From: Lysobacterales bacterium | GTDB taxonomy: Bacteria > Pseudomonadota > Gammaproteobacteria > Xanthomonadales > UBA2363 | Direction: 5' to 3' | Assembly (NCBI GenBank): GCA_019634735.1 | Contig: JAHCAT010000016.1 | Span: forward strand, 35,522-99,521 | DNA: 64,000 bases | Shown: in pieces, positions 1 to 9,108 of the stretch | How the letters are laid out: every line of letters begins with the position of its first letter | How positions within the stretch are numbered: the stretch's first letter is position 1 | The notes under the pieces: generated by a model | Told to the model about the DNA's origin: nothing | The model's database searches: none | What the model saw: only the letters and a program-made list of their open reading frames with translations | Position numbers and translations under genes: made by a program

Positions 1-3000
1 GGCGAGCCGGGTATGTTCGTCAAGAAGACCCTGGATCGACTGCAGGTCGGACATCGACTCCGCGAGCGCGCGGGAGAGCTGCTGCAGCTGGGAGAAGCGG
101 TCCATCTCCAGCGGATCGAAACCGGAGGTTCCGCCGCTCTGCTCCTGCACGCGCACCTCGCGCGAGAGGATCTGGGTCTCGGCCTCGATCTCCAGCTTGC
201 GCAGCTGCTCGCGCAGGCGCATGACGGTCTGCTCGAACTCCTCCAGGCTGAAGCGGAACGATCCGATCTGCTGCTCCAGTCGGGTCCGGATGATGCCCAC
301 CTCTCCGGCGAGGTTGACCAGCGAGTCGAGCTGGTCCGCGCGCACGCGCACGAACTCGGTGACCACGCCTTCGGCAGCGGGAACCGCACCGGCGGTGAGC
401 GCATGCAGGTCGACATGCTCGGGCATGCGCCTGGCGCCGTCGCCGCCAGGCGGCGGCGGCGAAGCCGGTTCGCGCGGCTCCGCGGCCGGTGCCGGCGCCG
501 CTGCGGGCGCCACTTGAGCCGTTTCAGCCGCCGCAGCAACGCCGAAGACCAGACCGTTCAGGCGATCCAGGCAACGTCCGATCAGGGTCAGGTCCTCGGC
601 GTCGAGGTCGCGCTGCTCGTTGTTTGCCGCCTCCAGCAGCGACTCCATGGCGTGACCCAGCTCGCCGGCCTCGATGAAACCGGCCATGCGCGCGCCACCC
701 TTGAGCGTATGCAGCTCGCGGGCCAGCTCCTGGGACAGCTCGGACTGGCCGATATCCGCACCCCGGGCCAGATGCTGCTCGCAGCGGTCGAGGATCTCGC
801 GCGCTTCTTCACGGAAGAGCTCGGCAAGATCGGGATCGATGTCGCCCGGCGGCAGTGGCTTCTGGCCGTCGAGCAGGGATCTCAGCAGGGCCCGCTCGTC
901 GCCCTCGACCGCCTGCCAGCCGTCGTCGGCGGCCGATGGCAGCGGCTCGAGCGGTGCCGCACGCCGGAATTCCGCGTCGGGAGCGGCTTGCTGCGGCTCC
1001 GCCGCCGGTTCCGTCGGGGATGACGGCGGCAGCTCGGCCCAGTCGAATGTCGCCGGCTGCTCCCCGCCCCCCGGCTGCTCCTCGTCCCGCTCGGCGGCGG
1101 CGGTCGGCGCGATCGGCGTGGGCTCCAGAAAGGAGTCAAGCAGCGCAGTGGAATCGGCATCGTCCGCGCCACCCGACGCCAGGTCGGCAGCCTCGAAGGC
1201 GATTTCCAGATCCTCGCCGTCGTCGGCGGCAGCGAACATCCGCTCGAGCTCGCCGTCCGTCAGCCCGGAATCGATGGCCGGCAGATCCTCGGTGGCCTGT
1301 CCCGCCGACTCCGGCAGCTCCGCGTCCTGCACGGGAGCGGTCGTCGCCATCAGGTCGGCCGCCCTCGCCTCGGCCGCCCGGGCCTCGGCGTCTTCCCGCG
1401 CGGCTTCCGCCAGCAGCTGCTCGACCGGCGGCACCGGCTCTCCGACCAGCCAGGCCGTGTCCTCGCGGACTTCCTGCAACTCTTCGGTGAGCGACGCCAG
1501 ACGATTGGAAAGCGGCACCAGGTCGGGAAGCTCCCGCCCGGCATCGAGCCGGTCCAGCACCTGGGAAAGTGCCCCGCTGGCGTCGGTCACGACCGCGTAG
1601 CCCTCGTCGGACGGCGCCCTTCGCAAGGCACGCAGCCGCCGGACGTAAGCTTCCAGCGCCGCCGTGAGCTGGGTCACCGCCGGCAGCTCGACCGCGCCGA
1701 ACGCGCCGTTGAGCGTATGCACCGCGCGCAGCAGATGCTCCGGCACCGCCGCCATCGCCGGATTCTCGCGGGAATCGTGGAGATAGGCGTCGATCACGCC
1801 GATGTGTCCGGCGACTTCGCTGCGCAGGATGTCGAGCAGCACCGGGTCCAGGATTTCCCCGGCATCGCCGGTCGCAGGCTCCCAGGCGGACGTCGCGTCC
1901 TCGCTTTCCGTCCAGGCGAATCCGGCATCCTCCACGACCGGTTCCGGTCCGGAACCGTCGCCCCCGGTCTGCAACGCGGACTGCGCGACCTCGATGCCCG
2001 GTGTCGCCATGCCCGCAGGCGGGGCCGCGGCCTCCGGCGCGGGCGGGCGCGGTCGATCGGCCCGCACCGGCGCCATCGCGTCGACCGGCAGCATCAGCTC
2101 CTCGCCTTCGGCCAGTGCCGCAGCCACGGCCATGATGCCGGCGATGTCACGACGAGGCTTCAGGTCGCCACACAACGCCGCATGAAACTCCGGAAGCGTT
2201 GCACTGGCGTTCTCCAGCACCCGCATCACCGACGGGCTCGCCGGGCGCTTGCCCGCCAGCACCCGGTTGAGAAGGTTCTCGATCTGCCAGGCGAATTCAC
2301 CCAGCACACGGGCACCGACCATGCGGCCGCTGCCCTTGATGGTGTGGTAGGAGCGCCGGATGGTGCGCAGGAGCTCCAGCTCGTCCGGGTTGCGGACGTA
2401 ACCGGGAAGGCTGGCGTCGAGGTTGCCAACCTCCTCGGAAAGCTCCTCGAGGAAGGTGTCGCGAATCTCTGGATCCGCGCCAGCGGCGGAATCGGCGTCG
2501 AAACCGAAGCCGGCTTCGTCGATCAACGCCTGGAACGGCTCGCGTCCGGCGATTTCCAGACCGGCGCTGGCCGTCGCCTCGATCGGGCGCTCGGGTTCGA
2601 CCACCTCATCGGTGATCCGTTCGGGCATTGGCGGCTCGGGGATCGCGGCGGCGGACGCGGAGTCGGCCAGCGCGGAGGCATCGGGCCCGGCGGTCGAGGC
2701 CGTACCCGGCCCCACCCCGGCGGTCGCGCCGAACAGGTCGCGCAGGGACAGCCGCGGTGGCCAGTGGCCGAGCCGCAGCAGTGCCTCGGTGACCCGCTCC
2801 AGACCGCCCTCGCCATGACCCTGGTGGTCGGCGACCAGTTCCAGATAGAACTCCAGACCCGCTAGGGCATCGGCGAATCCGTTGATCTCCTCGGCCGACA
2901 GCGGCATCGCCGCGGCGTCCCTGGCACGCAGGAAGCCGGCCAGCGACAGCGCGCGCTCGGACGCGGCCTCGAACTCGAGCACGCGCAGGGCGCCGGCGAC

Positions 3001-4419
3001 GTCGCGCAGCAACATGGCGGAGGTGACGTTGTGGTCGTTGCCGGCAGCACCGGCCAGGTGGGCGACGAAAAGCTCCTTGGCCTGCTGAAGGTTGACCGCC
3101 GCCTCGCGCACCACCGCGGCCGCCAGACGCCTGCGCTCGCCGCTGCCGGCGTCCTCGCCGGCCACGCCAAGGTGCTCGCGGTGCGACTGCAGGGAGGACT
3201 CGACGCCGATCAGCGCACCGGCGATCTCGAGCAACGCCTGATCGTCGCCGTGGCCGCCGGCCACCATGCCGGCCAGGGCGGTGCGCTGCGCCTGGACATC
3301 GGCGCGCTCGCGGCCCATGCCGACCATGCCCAGGGTGTCGGCGACACGGTCGAGGACTTCCAGTTCGGCCTTGAGCAGGCTGGTGTCGCCGCGGTCGCCG
3401 CGGATGTAGAGGTCGAGGGCGTCCTTGACCTTGAGCAGTTCCTCCTCGAGCGCCTGGACGACGCTGTTGAGCAGAGAACTGTTGCGGCCGGTCAGCGCGC
3501 CCCTCGCCTCGTCGACCTCGGCATCGGAACGCACCAGGTCGCCGAGCTGGAAGGCCGCCTGGACCTCGCCGGTGGCGCCACCCGCCGACTGGGCGGCATA
3601 GTAGAGCAGGCTGCGCAACAGGTCGGTCGGCGGCACCTGCTGGTACAGCACCTCGCCCTGATCCACCAGCCGCTTGATCTCGCGATCGAGTCGCCCGTAA
3701 AGGAGCTTGGCGGAGATGCTGGCGTCCAGCGCGTGTTCCTGCATCGCACCTGTGACCGCCGATGCGACCCACCAGAGCTGGCGGGCCGGACGTACCGAGA
3801 CCACGCCGAGGATTTTCGTGGAGGCGTCGGCAAGCCGTGCCAACGCGGCCTCGTTGTCCTGGCCGCGGAACCACTGGAGAAGGGCGAACTGCCAGTCGCG
3901 CCGCACCGCCACCAGCCGGCGCTCCAGCTCGGCCGCCGCAAGGCGCTCGCCGGGCCTGGGCAGGTGGGAAGGCGGTTCCGGGTCGCTGGGCGGCACCAGC
4001 AGGACGCTCTCGCTGAGCAGCTTCTCGCCACGACACGAGCGCAGGTCGTTGAGCAGCGGCAGCAGGACGATGGGCACGTCGCGATAGCCGCTCTGCAGCC
4101 GCTCCAGGTAATCGGGCAACTGCAAGGTGGCGCGCAACAGGCTGGTGAGCGCGTCCTCGACGCGCTGGACGCTGCCCTTGGACAGCGCCACGACCAGCGC
4201 CTCCATTTCCTCAGCCACCAGCGCAGCGCCATACAGTTCGAGCATGCGCAGGCCGCCCAGCACCTCGTGCAGCGCGGCAAGGGCCTCGTTGGCACCGTCA
4301 CCGGTGAAGTTCTCTTCGGCATGGCGTTCCAGCGCCTGCCCGGCACGGGCCAGGCTGGCGTCGATCTCGGGCTTCAGCCACGCCAGGCTGGTCTGGTCGA
4401 TTCCGCTGTCAGGACGCAT
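1..4419 (-). CDS. chpA: ChpA, CheA-like hybrid kinase of the type IV pilus chemosensory system (3' end missing)
   Basis: First 1473 codons of the large CheA-type protein that relays signals from PilJ to the PilG/PilH response regulators and so controls pilus extension and twitching. The frame is open from ATG 4419 to the window edge. The kinase core and C-terminal receiver expected in this family lie outside the window. Three histidine phosphotransfer boxes can be read: YHTIKGSGR (His692), VHTLNGAF (His901) and LHTLKGGAR (His1237). They are joined by long acidic Ala/Glu/Pro-rich linkers. The first ~600 residues are helical and lack a clear H-box. It begins 29 bases after the pilJ stop and is the last visible gene of the operon. 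No pilK-type methyltransferase lies between pilJ and chpA, unlike in Pseudomonas. Identity is very likely; the total number of Hpt domains cannot be seen. Confidence 0.93.
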   Translation of the reverse strand, partial: MRPDSGIDQTSLAWLKPEIDASLARAGQALERHAEENFTGDGANEALAALHEVLGGLRMLELYGAALVAEEMEALVVALSKGSVQRVEDALTSLLRATLQLPDYLERLQSGYRDVPIVLLPLLNDLRSCRGEKLLSESVLLVPPSDPEPPSHLPRPGERLAAAELERRLVAVRRDWQFALLQWFRGQDNEAALARLADASTKILGVVSVRPARQLWWVASAVTGAMQEHALDASISAKLLYGRLDREIKRLVDQGEVLYQQVPPTDLLRSLLYYAAQSAGGATGEVQAAFQLGDLVRSDAEVDEARGALTGRNSSLLNSVVQALEEELLKVKDALDLYIRGDRGDTSLLKAELEVLDRVADTLGMVGMGRERADVQAQRTALAGMVAGGHGDDQALLEIAGALIGVESSLQSHREHLGVAGEDAGSGERRRLAAAVVREAAVNLQQAKELFVAHLAGAAGNDHNVTSAMLLRDVAGALRVLEFEAASERALSLAGFLRARDAAAMPLSAEEINGFADALAGLEFYLELVADHQGHGEGGLERVTEALLRLGHWPPRLSLRDLFGATAGVGPGTASTAGPDASALADSASAAAIPEPPMPERITDEVVEPERPIEATASAGLEIAGREPFQALIDEAGFGFDADSAAGADPEIRDTFLEELSEEVGNLDASLPGYVRNPDELELLRTIRRSYHTIKGSGRMVGARVLGEFAWQIENLLNRVLAGKRPASPSVMRVLENASATLPEFHAALCGDLKPRRDIAGIMAVAAALAEGEELMLPVDAMAPVRADRPRPPAPEAAAPPAGMATPGIEVAQSALQTGGDGSGPEPVVEDAGFAWTESEDATSAWEPATGDAGEILDPVLLDILRSEVAGHIGVIDAYLHDSRENPAMAAVPEHLLRAVHTLNGAFGAVELPAVTQLTAALEAYVRRLRALRRAPSDEGYAVVTDASGALSQVLDRLDAGRELPDLVPLSNRLASLTEELQEVREDTAWLVGEPVPPVEQLLAEAAREDAEARAAEARAADLMATTAPVQDAELPESAGQATEDLPAIDSGLTDGELERMFAAADDGEDLEIAFEAADLASGGADDADSTALLDSFLEPTPIAPTAAAERDEEQPGGGEQPATFDWAELPPSSPTEPAAEPQQAAPDAEFRRAAPLEPLPSAADDGWQAVEGDERALLRSLLDGQKPLPPGDIDPDLAELFREEAREILDRCEQHLARGADIGQSELSQELARELHTLKGGARMAGFIEAGELGHAMESLLEAANNEQRDLDAEDLTLIGRCLDRLNGLVFGVAAAAETAQVAPAAAPAPAAEPREPASPPPPGGDGARRMPEHVDLHALTAGAVPAAEGVVTEFVRVRADQLDSLVNLAGEVGIIRTRLEQQIGSFRFSLEEFEQTVMRLREQLRKLEIEAETQILSREVRVQEQSGGTSGFDPLEMDRFSQLQQLSRALAESMSDLQSIQGLLDEHTRLA

Positions 4420-4448
4420 CGCGCTCGCTCTCAGGGGGCCTGGCAGGG

Positions 4449-6527
4449 TCAGTCGGCGGAGTCGTCAGGGACCGACACCATGTCGGCATCGTAGGCCCCG
4501 TCGATCTCGTCGGGCAGTTCCGTGGGCAGCTTGAAGTCGGCGACCGAGCGGCGCAGGCCGGCTGCCAATTCGGCAAGCTTGCCGACCGAACGCGCGGTGC
4601 GGTTGGCGCCGGTCGCGGTGTCGTCGGTGAATCCGCGGATCGCGTCCATGGTGCCAGCGATCTCCGAGGCGCCTCGCGACTGCTGCTGGGAGGCCTCGGA
4701 AATCTGGGAGATCAGCTGCGCCAGCTCCTGCGAGACGTTTTCGATCTGGTTCAGGGCGCGGCCGGCGTTCTCCGCCAGGCGGGCACCGTGCACCACGCCG
4801 GCGGTGGTCTGCTCCATCGAACCGACCGCCTCGTTGGTGTCGCTCTGAATGGTCTGCACCAGGGTTTCGATGCGTCGGGTGGCGTTACCGGCGCGTTCCG
4901 CCAGTCGCTGGACTTCGTCGGCGACCACCGCGAAACCGCGACCGGCCTCACCGGCCGAGGCCGCCTGGATGGCCGCGTTGAGCGCCAGGATGTTGGTCTG
5001 CTCGGCGATGTCGTTGATCAGCTCGACGATCGCACCGATTTCCTGCGAGGATTCGCCCAGACGCTTGATTCGCTTGGATGTTTCCTGGATCTGCTCGCGA
5101 ATTGCGTCCATGCCGGCGATCGTCTCGCGGACCACCTGGGCGCCCTCCGTGGCGATGCTCACCGAGCGTTGCGCGACCTCCGCGGAACGCGAGGCGTTAT
5201 CCGACACCGCGGCGATCGAGCGCGCCATCTCGGTCACCGACTGGGTGGCCGCGCCGACCTGGCGGGCCTGCTGCTCGGCCGACTGCGCCAGGCGCGCCGC
5301 AGTGTCCAGGGTCTCCTGCGACGATTCGGCGACCTGCGACGACGTCGTGGTCAGGGTGCCGACCAGGCTGCGCAGCTGTTCAACGGTGTAGTTCATCGAG
5401 TCGGCGATGGCGCCGGTGATGTCCTCGGTCACGGTCGCCTGCACGGTCAGGTCGCCGTCCGCCAGCGAGCCCATTTCGTCGAGCAGGCGCAGGATCGCCT
5501 CCTGGTTTCGCTGGTTGAGCTCGTTGGTCTCCTGGAAGCGGCGCCGCTCCGTGGCCCAGAACGACAGGCCCAGGCCGATCAGCGAGATCAGGGCCAACAG
5601 GCCCGAGGCGAAGCCCCACAGCAGGTTGGGGAACGGCCGGCGCGCCGCCGACTCCTCCCAGACGCGGCCGTGCTGGTTGCCGGCCAGCAGCATGTTCTCG
5701 CTCTCGATGCGCGCGCTCTCGGCGGCGTTCCGCGCTGCACCGATGCTGGCGGCACCCGCGGACAGCGCCACCAGGCTGGGCGCGAGCTGTTCCCAGGCCT
5801 GGGTCGCCTCGGCCAGGCCGGCGCGGGCGGCGGCGATGTCGACCGGGCGGATGCCGAGGTCGGCGTTGCCGTTGAGCAGGGCTTCGACGACCTGGCCGAA
5901 GATGGTGCCGTCGCGGCCGACACCTTCGGCGGCGGCGTCCACGCCGCGGTTGGCGTTCAGCACGTCGCCGGTGCGCCGGAGCATCCGGTCGATCAGGAGC
6001 AGCTGGTTGGATGCCACGAACACCTGCTGTGCGCTGCCGCGCTCGGCAAGGGCGCGGACCACGTCGTTCATGCGCTGCTGCACGATCGGCAGGCCTTCCT
6101 GGAGGGTCTGCGCGGCCTGCGTGGCATCGAGCACCGACTGGCGGCGCTCGAGCACCTGGCGGGCGGCGCCGCTCAGGGCACCCCACGCGGTGGCCAGGGT
6201 GTCCTGGCTCTGGCCGACCTGGCCATCGCCCTGTCCGCGCACCGCGTCAAGTTCGGCGAGGGTGCTGGTTCCGGTGTTCAGGGCGGTGTTGAGTTCCTCG
6301 AAGGCCACCTCGTTGCCGCGTGCGGCGCGCTCGGCATAGCCGGCGACGCGCAACGAGGTCACCTGCAACCGGCTGGCGTTGGCGGTGGCGCCCGAGACCG
6401 TGGCCGTCAGCTGCTGGCCGAGCCAGAAATTGGCGACGAATACGGCCAGGGCGATGATCAGCAGCGCAGCCCAGAACCTGAATCCGCTGGAGCGCGAGCC
6501 GGGCGTCCTTGCTTTGGAGCTAGCCAT
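4449..6527 (-). CDS. pilJ: PilJ, methyl-accepting chemotaxis protein of type IV pili
   Basis: Inner-membrane receptor (692 aa) that senses pilus or surface signals and activates ChpA. A first membrane segment lies at about residues 17-37. A large periplasmic sensor with PilJ-type helices follows, then a second membrane segment at about 302-323, a HAMP region and a cytoplasmic signalling domain. The hairpin tip is the highly conserved MCP sequence around residues 509-545, including EQTNILALNAAIQAA and [25 protein letters not shown] ribosome binding site lies 9 bases before ATG 6527. It sits between pilI and chpA in the usual order. Length and order match the family, so the call is secure. Confidence 0.97.
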   Translation of the reverse strand: MASSKARTPGSRSSGFRFWAALLIIALAVFVANFWLGQQLTATVSGATANASRLQVTSLRVAGYAERAARGNEVAFEELNTALNTGTSTLAELDAVRGQGDGQVGQSQDTLATAWGALSGAARQVLERRQSVLDATQAAQTLQEGLPIVQQRMNDVVRALAERGSAQQVFVASNQLLLIDRMLRRTGDVLNANRGVDAAAEGVGRDGTIFGQVVEALLNGNADLGIRPVDIAAARAGLAEATQAWEQLAPSLVALSAGAASIGAARNAAESARIESENMLLAGNQHGRVWEESAARRPFPNLLWGFASGLLALISLIGLGLSFWATERRRFQETNELNQRNQEAILRLLDEMGSLADGDLTVQATVTEDITGAIADSMNYTVEQLRSLVGTLTTTSSQVAESSQETLDTAARLAQSAEQQARQVGAATQSVTEMARSIAAVSDNASRSAEVAQRSVSIATEGAQVVRETIAGMDAIREQIQETSKRIKRLGESSQEIGAIVELINDIAEQTNILALNAAIQAASAGEAGRGFAVVADEVQRLAERAGNATRRIETLVQTIQSDTNEAVGSMEQTTAGVVHGARLAENAGRALNQIENVSQELAQLISQISEASQQQSRGASEIAGTMDAIRGFTDDTATGANRTARSVGKLAELAAGLRRSVADFKLPTELPDEIDGAYDADMVSVPDDSAD

Positions 6528-6569
6528 GACGGAGTTCCTCCCAGAACATGTTGTCCACGCCGGCCCGGG

Positions 6570-7127
6570 TCAGGCCGCCGCGTCGAGAAAGGCCTGCGCC
6601 CGGAGCAGGGTCGGCAGGGAAAGCACCGGCCAGAAGCGCTCACCGGCGCCATCGGCAAATGCATAGGGAACATAGGCGAGCATGCGCGGATCGATCACGT
6701 CCTCGGCGACCACCGCCGCGGCCTCGTCGAAGGCGCGCTGGCCGAGCACCGCGTCTACCAGCAGTCCGGTCGCCGCGGTGCCGCGCTGGCGAACCACCAG
6801 CACGCGGTTGCGATCGTCGTAAGGTGTCGGGGCATCGAACAGGAAATGGCCCAGGTCGACCACGGTCAGCAGGGTGCCGCGCAGATTGGCGATGCCGCGC
6901 AGCCATGGCTGGGCGCCCGGGACGAAGGTCAGCGAAGGCGGCACCAGGATCTCGGCGATCTCGCCGATCGCCGACACCGTCTCGATGCCCTGCACCGAAA
7001 AGCTCAGGCCACGCCACAGCTGCGGCCCGGCCTGCTGCGAGGCCGGCGCCTCTGCGCGATGCTCGAGCGCCCGCCGCTCGTAATCGAGCAGCAGCGCGTA
7101 GGCGGTGGTGGTCACCTCCCCTGCCAT
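6570..7127 (-). CDS. pilI: PilI, CheW-like adaptor
   Basis: CheW-domain adaptor (185 aa) that couples PilJ to ChpA at the inner membrane. The body (about residues 40-180) reads as a CheW fold, with the conserved stretch WLRGIANLRGTLLTVVDLG near the middle. The ~38-residue N-terminal extension is helical. It starts 12 bases after the pilH stop and is followed after about 42 bases by pilJ, so it is co-transcribed with both. Confidence 0.95.
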   Translation of the reverse strand: MAGEVTTTAYALLLDYERRALEHRAEAPASQQAGPQLWRGLSFSVQGIETVSAIGEIAEILVPPSLTFVPGAQPWLRGIANLRGTLLTVVDLGHFLFDAPTPYDDRNRVLVVRQRGTAATGLLVDAVLGQRAFDEAAAVVAEDVIDPRMLAYVPYAFADGAGERFWPVLSLPTLLRAQAFLDAAA

Positions 7128-7138
7128 GGCGACCGTCC

Positions 7139-7504
7139 CTAGCCGCCGAGCGCGGCGTTGACGCGCTCGATCAGGTCATTCTCCCGGGCCGGCTTGACCA
7201 GGTAGTCGCGCGCGCCCTGGCGCAGCCCCCAGATGCGGTCGGTCTCCATGCTCTTGCTGCTGAGGATGATGACCGGGATGGCCGAGGTCTCCGGATCCTT
7301 GCTCAGGCTGCGGGTGGCCTGGAAGCCGTTCATGCCGGGCATCACCACATCCATGAGGATGAGGTCGGGATGCTCCCGCTTGGCGGCCGCGATGCCTTCT
7401 TCGGCATGGCCAGCCGAGGTCACCTGGTGGCCGTGCTTCTCGAGAATGCCCCGGTAGATCTGGGTCTCGGTCGGCGAGTCGTCGATGATGAGGATGTGTG
7501 CCAC
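7139..7504 (-). CDS. pilH: PilH, single-domain response regulator
   Basis: CheY-like receiver (121 aa) that takes phosphate from ChpA; in Pseudomonas it is linked to PilT-driven retraction. Acidic pocket IIDDSPTE at the N terminus, phospho-acceptor in LILMDVVMPGMNGFQ, conserved Lys in YLVKPA. I choose the GTG at 7504 (protein begins with HILIIDD after two residues). A perfect AAGGAG lies 6 bases upstream (7511-7516), and upstream in-frame ATGs would add a non-conserved arginine-rich tail reaching into pilG. It lies between pilG and pilI. Confidence 0.94.
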   Translation of the reverse strand: MAHILIIDDSPTETQIYRGILEKHGHQVTSAGHAEEGIAAAKREHPDLILMDVVMPGMNGFQATRSLSKDPETSAIPVIILSSKSMETDRIWGLRQGARDYLVKPARENDLIERVNAALGG

Positions 7505-7535
7505 GGGGAACTCCTTGACGTCCCTGTACCTGGTA

Positions 7536-7952
7536 TCAGCCGCGGTCGACGTTGCGGCGGATCGCACCGAGCAACTCGTCCCGCGTGAACGGCTTGGTGA
7601 GATATTCCTCGGAGCCGACTATGCGGCCCCTGGCCTTGTCGAACAGGCCATCCTTCGACGACAGCATGATCACCGGCGTCGAGCGATAGATCTGGTTGTT
7701 CTTGATGAGCGCGCAGGTCTGGTAGCCGTCCAGGCGCGGCATCATGATGTCCACGAAGATGATGTGGGGCTGGTAGTCGGTGATCTTGGCCAGCGCCTCG
7801 AATCCGTCGTTGGCGGTGATGACCTCGCACCCCTCGTTCTTGAGGAGGGTTTCCGCCGATCGCCGGATGGTCCGGGAATCGTCGATCACCATCACTTTCA
7901 GCCCGGCAATGCTGCCGCTGTTGTCCATGCCTGTCGCCGGCGCCTGATCCAC
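7536..7952 (-). CDS. pilG: PilG, single-domain response regulator
   Basis: CheY-like receiver of the Chp system, the output regulator linked to pilus extension and cAMP signalling. Features seen: VMVIDDSRTIRRS at the N terminus, HIIFVDIMMPRLDG as phospho-acceptor loop, and EEYLTKPF with the conserved Lys. The start is uncertain: ATG 7979 gives 147 aa but has no ribosome site. GTG 7952 gives 138 aa and has AGGGG about 10 bases upstream. An internal ATG 26 codons from that end of the long form is also possible. I use 7952. First gene of the pilGHIJ-chpA operon, divergent from gshB, with a strong promoter at 8000-8028. Confidence 0.92.
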   Translation of the reverse strand: MDQAPATGMDNSGSIAGLKVMVIDDSRTIRRSAETLLKNEGCEVITANDGFEALAKITDYQPHIIFVDIMMPRLDGYQTCALIKNNQIYRSTPVIMLSSKDGLFDKARGRIVGSEEYLTKPFTRDELLGAIRRNVDRG

Positions 7953-7999
7953 GTTCTGAAATCCCCTGTCGATCGCCACGGCAACGCGGCGTCACGGGC

Positions 8000-8028
8000 T
8001 GTTTAAGGCCCTTCCCTGCTGGTGTCAA
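8000..8028 (-). promoter_or_regulatory. sigma70-type promoter of the pilG operon
   Basis: On the minus strand a perfect TTGACA (complement of 8023-8028) is separated by exactly 17 bases from TAAACA (complement of 8000-8005), about 45 bases before the likely pilG start. It is the only obvious promoter in the pilG-gshB divergent gap. Confidence 0.7.
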
Positions 8029-8096
8029 GCAATCCGGGCGCTCTGTAACGAATGTTATCCTTCCGGCCGATTCCGCCACGCTCCGACACCGACGCC

Positions 8097-9047
8097 ATGC
8101 CGCTCGCCATCGCCGTGCTGATGGATCCGATCCGGGCCATCAAGCCGGTCAAGGACACCACCTTCGCGATGCTCCTGGAGGCCGCCCGCCGCGGCCACCG
8201 GCTCTACTACCTGGAGCAGGGCGACCTGGCCTGCGACGGTGCCGCGCCCCGGGCCCGGATGGCGCCGCTGGCCGTTCGCGAGGATTCCGCGAACTGGTTC
8301 ACACTCGGCGACCCGCAGTGGCTGGAACTGGCCAGCATGGACGTCCTGCTGCTGCGCAAGGACCCGCCCTTCGACCGCGAGTACCTCTACGACACCCTGC
8401 TGGCCGACCTGGCCGAACGGGAGGGGGTGGCCGTGGTCAACCGGCCACAATCCCTGCGCGACGCCAACGAGAAGCTTTTCGCCCTGCATTTCCCGCAGTG
8501 CTGCCCGCCGACCCGGGTCGCCCGCGACCCGGCGGTGCTGCTGGATTTCGTGGAGACGCAGGGCCTGGCGGTCCTGAAGCCCCTGGACGGCATGGGCGGT
8601 CGCGGGGTGTTCCGGGCCCAGGCCGGCGACCCCAACCTGAACGTGATCCTGGAAACCTTGACCGAGGGCGGCCGGAGCCTGGCCATGGCCCAACGCTGGC
8701 TGCCCGAGATCGACCAGGGCGACAAGCGCATCCTGGTCGTCGATGGCAGGGCGGTGCCCTTCTGCCTTGCCCGCATCCCCCAGGGCAGCGACTTCCGCGG
8801 CAACCTAGCGCGCGGCGGGCGGGGCGAGGCCAGGCCGCTTTCCGACCGCGACCGCTGGATCGTCGACCAGGTCGCCCCGGAGCTGGTCCGGCGCGGCCTG
8901 CTGTTCGTGGGCCTGGACGTGATCGGCGACTGGCTGACCGAGGTCAACGTGACCAGCCCGACCGGCGTGCGCGAACTCGATGCGCAATGCGGCCTCAACA
9001 TCGCCGCCCTGCTGATGGACGCGCTCGAGTCGCGGCGCAGCCGATGA
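8097..9047 (+). CDS. gshB: Glutathione synthetase
   Basis: ATP-grasp ligase (316 aa, the same length as the E. coli enzyme) that joins gamma-glutamylcysteine and glycine to make glutathione in the cytoplasm. The N terminus MPLAIAVLMDPIRAIKPVKD is the family hallmark. The ATP-grasp core includes VLKPLDGMGGRGVFR (about residues 157-172) and, near the C terminus, VGLDVIGDWLTEVNVTSPTG. ATG 8097 is chosen because conservation begins there; an in-frame start at 8052 would add 15 unconserved residues. Divergent from pilG and upstream of tonB, the order also found in Pseudomonas and Xanthomonas. Confidence 0.96.
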   Translation: MPLAIAVLMDPIRAIKPVKDTTFAMLLEAARRGHRLYYLEQGDLACDGAAPRARMAPLAVREDSANWFTLGDPQWLELASMDVLLLRKDPPFDREYLYDTLLADLAEREGVAVVNRPQSLRDANEKLFALHFPQCCPPTRVARDPAVLLDFVETQGLAVLKPLDGMGGRGVFRAQAGDPNLNVILETLTEGGRSLAMAQRWLPEIDQGDKRILVVDGRAVPFCLARIPQGSDFRGNLARGGRGEARPLSDRDRWIVDQVAPELVRRGLLFVGLDVIGDWLTEVNVTSPTGVRELDAQCGLNIAALLMDALESRRSR

Positions 9048-9108
9048 GCTTGCCCGGGTTCGCGCCGCGCGCAATCGCCGGCTGCCAGGCCGGAACAGGG
9101 TCCCTGCC

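Noticed and set aside
3031..4494. Long plus-strand frame opposite chpA
   Set aside because: It is a shadow of the GC-rich minus-strand gene; its translation is low-complexity and lacks a domain, while the minus strand reads as a continuous ChpA.
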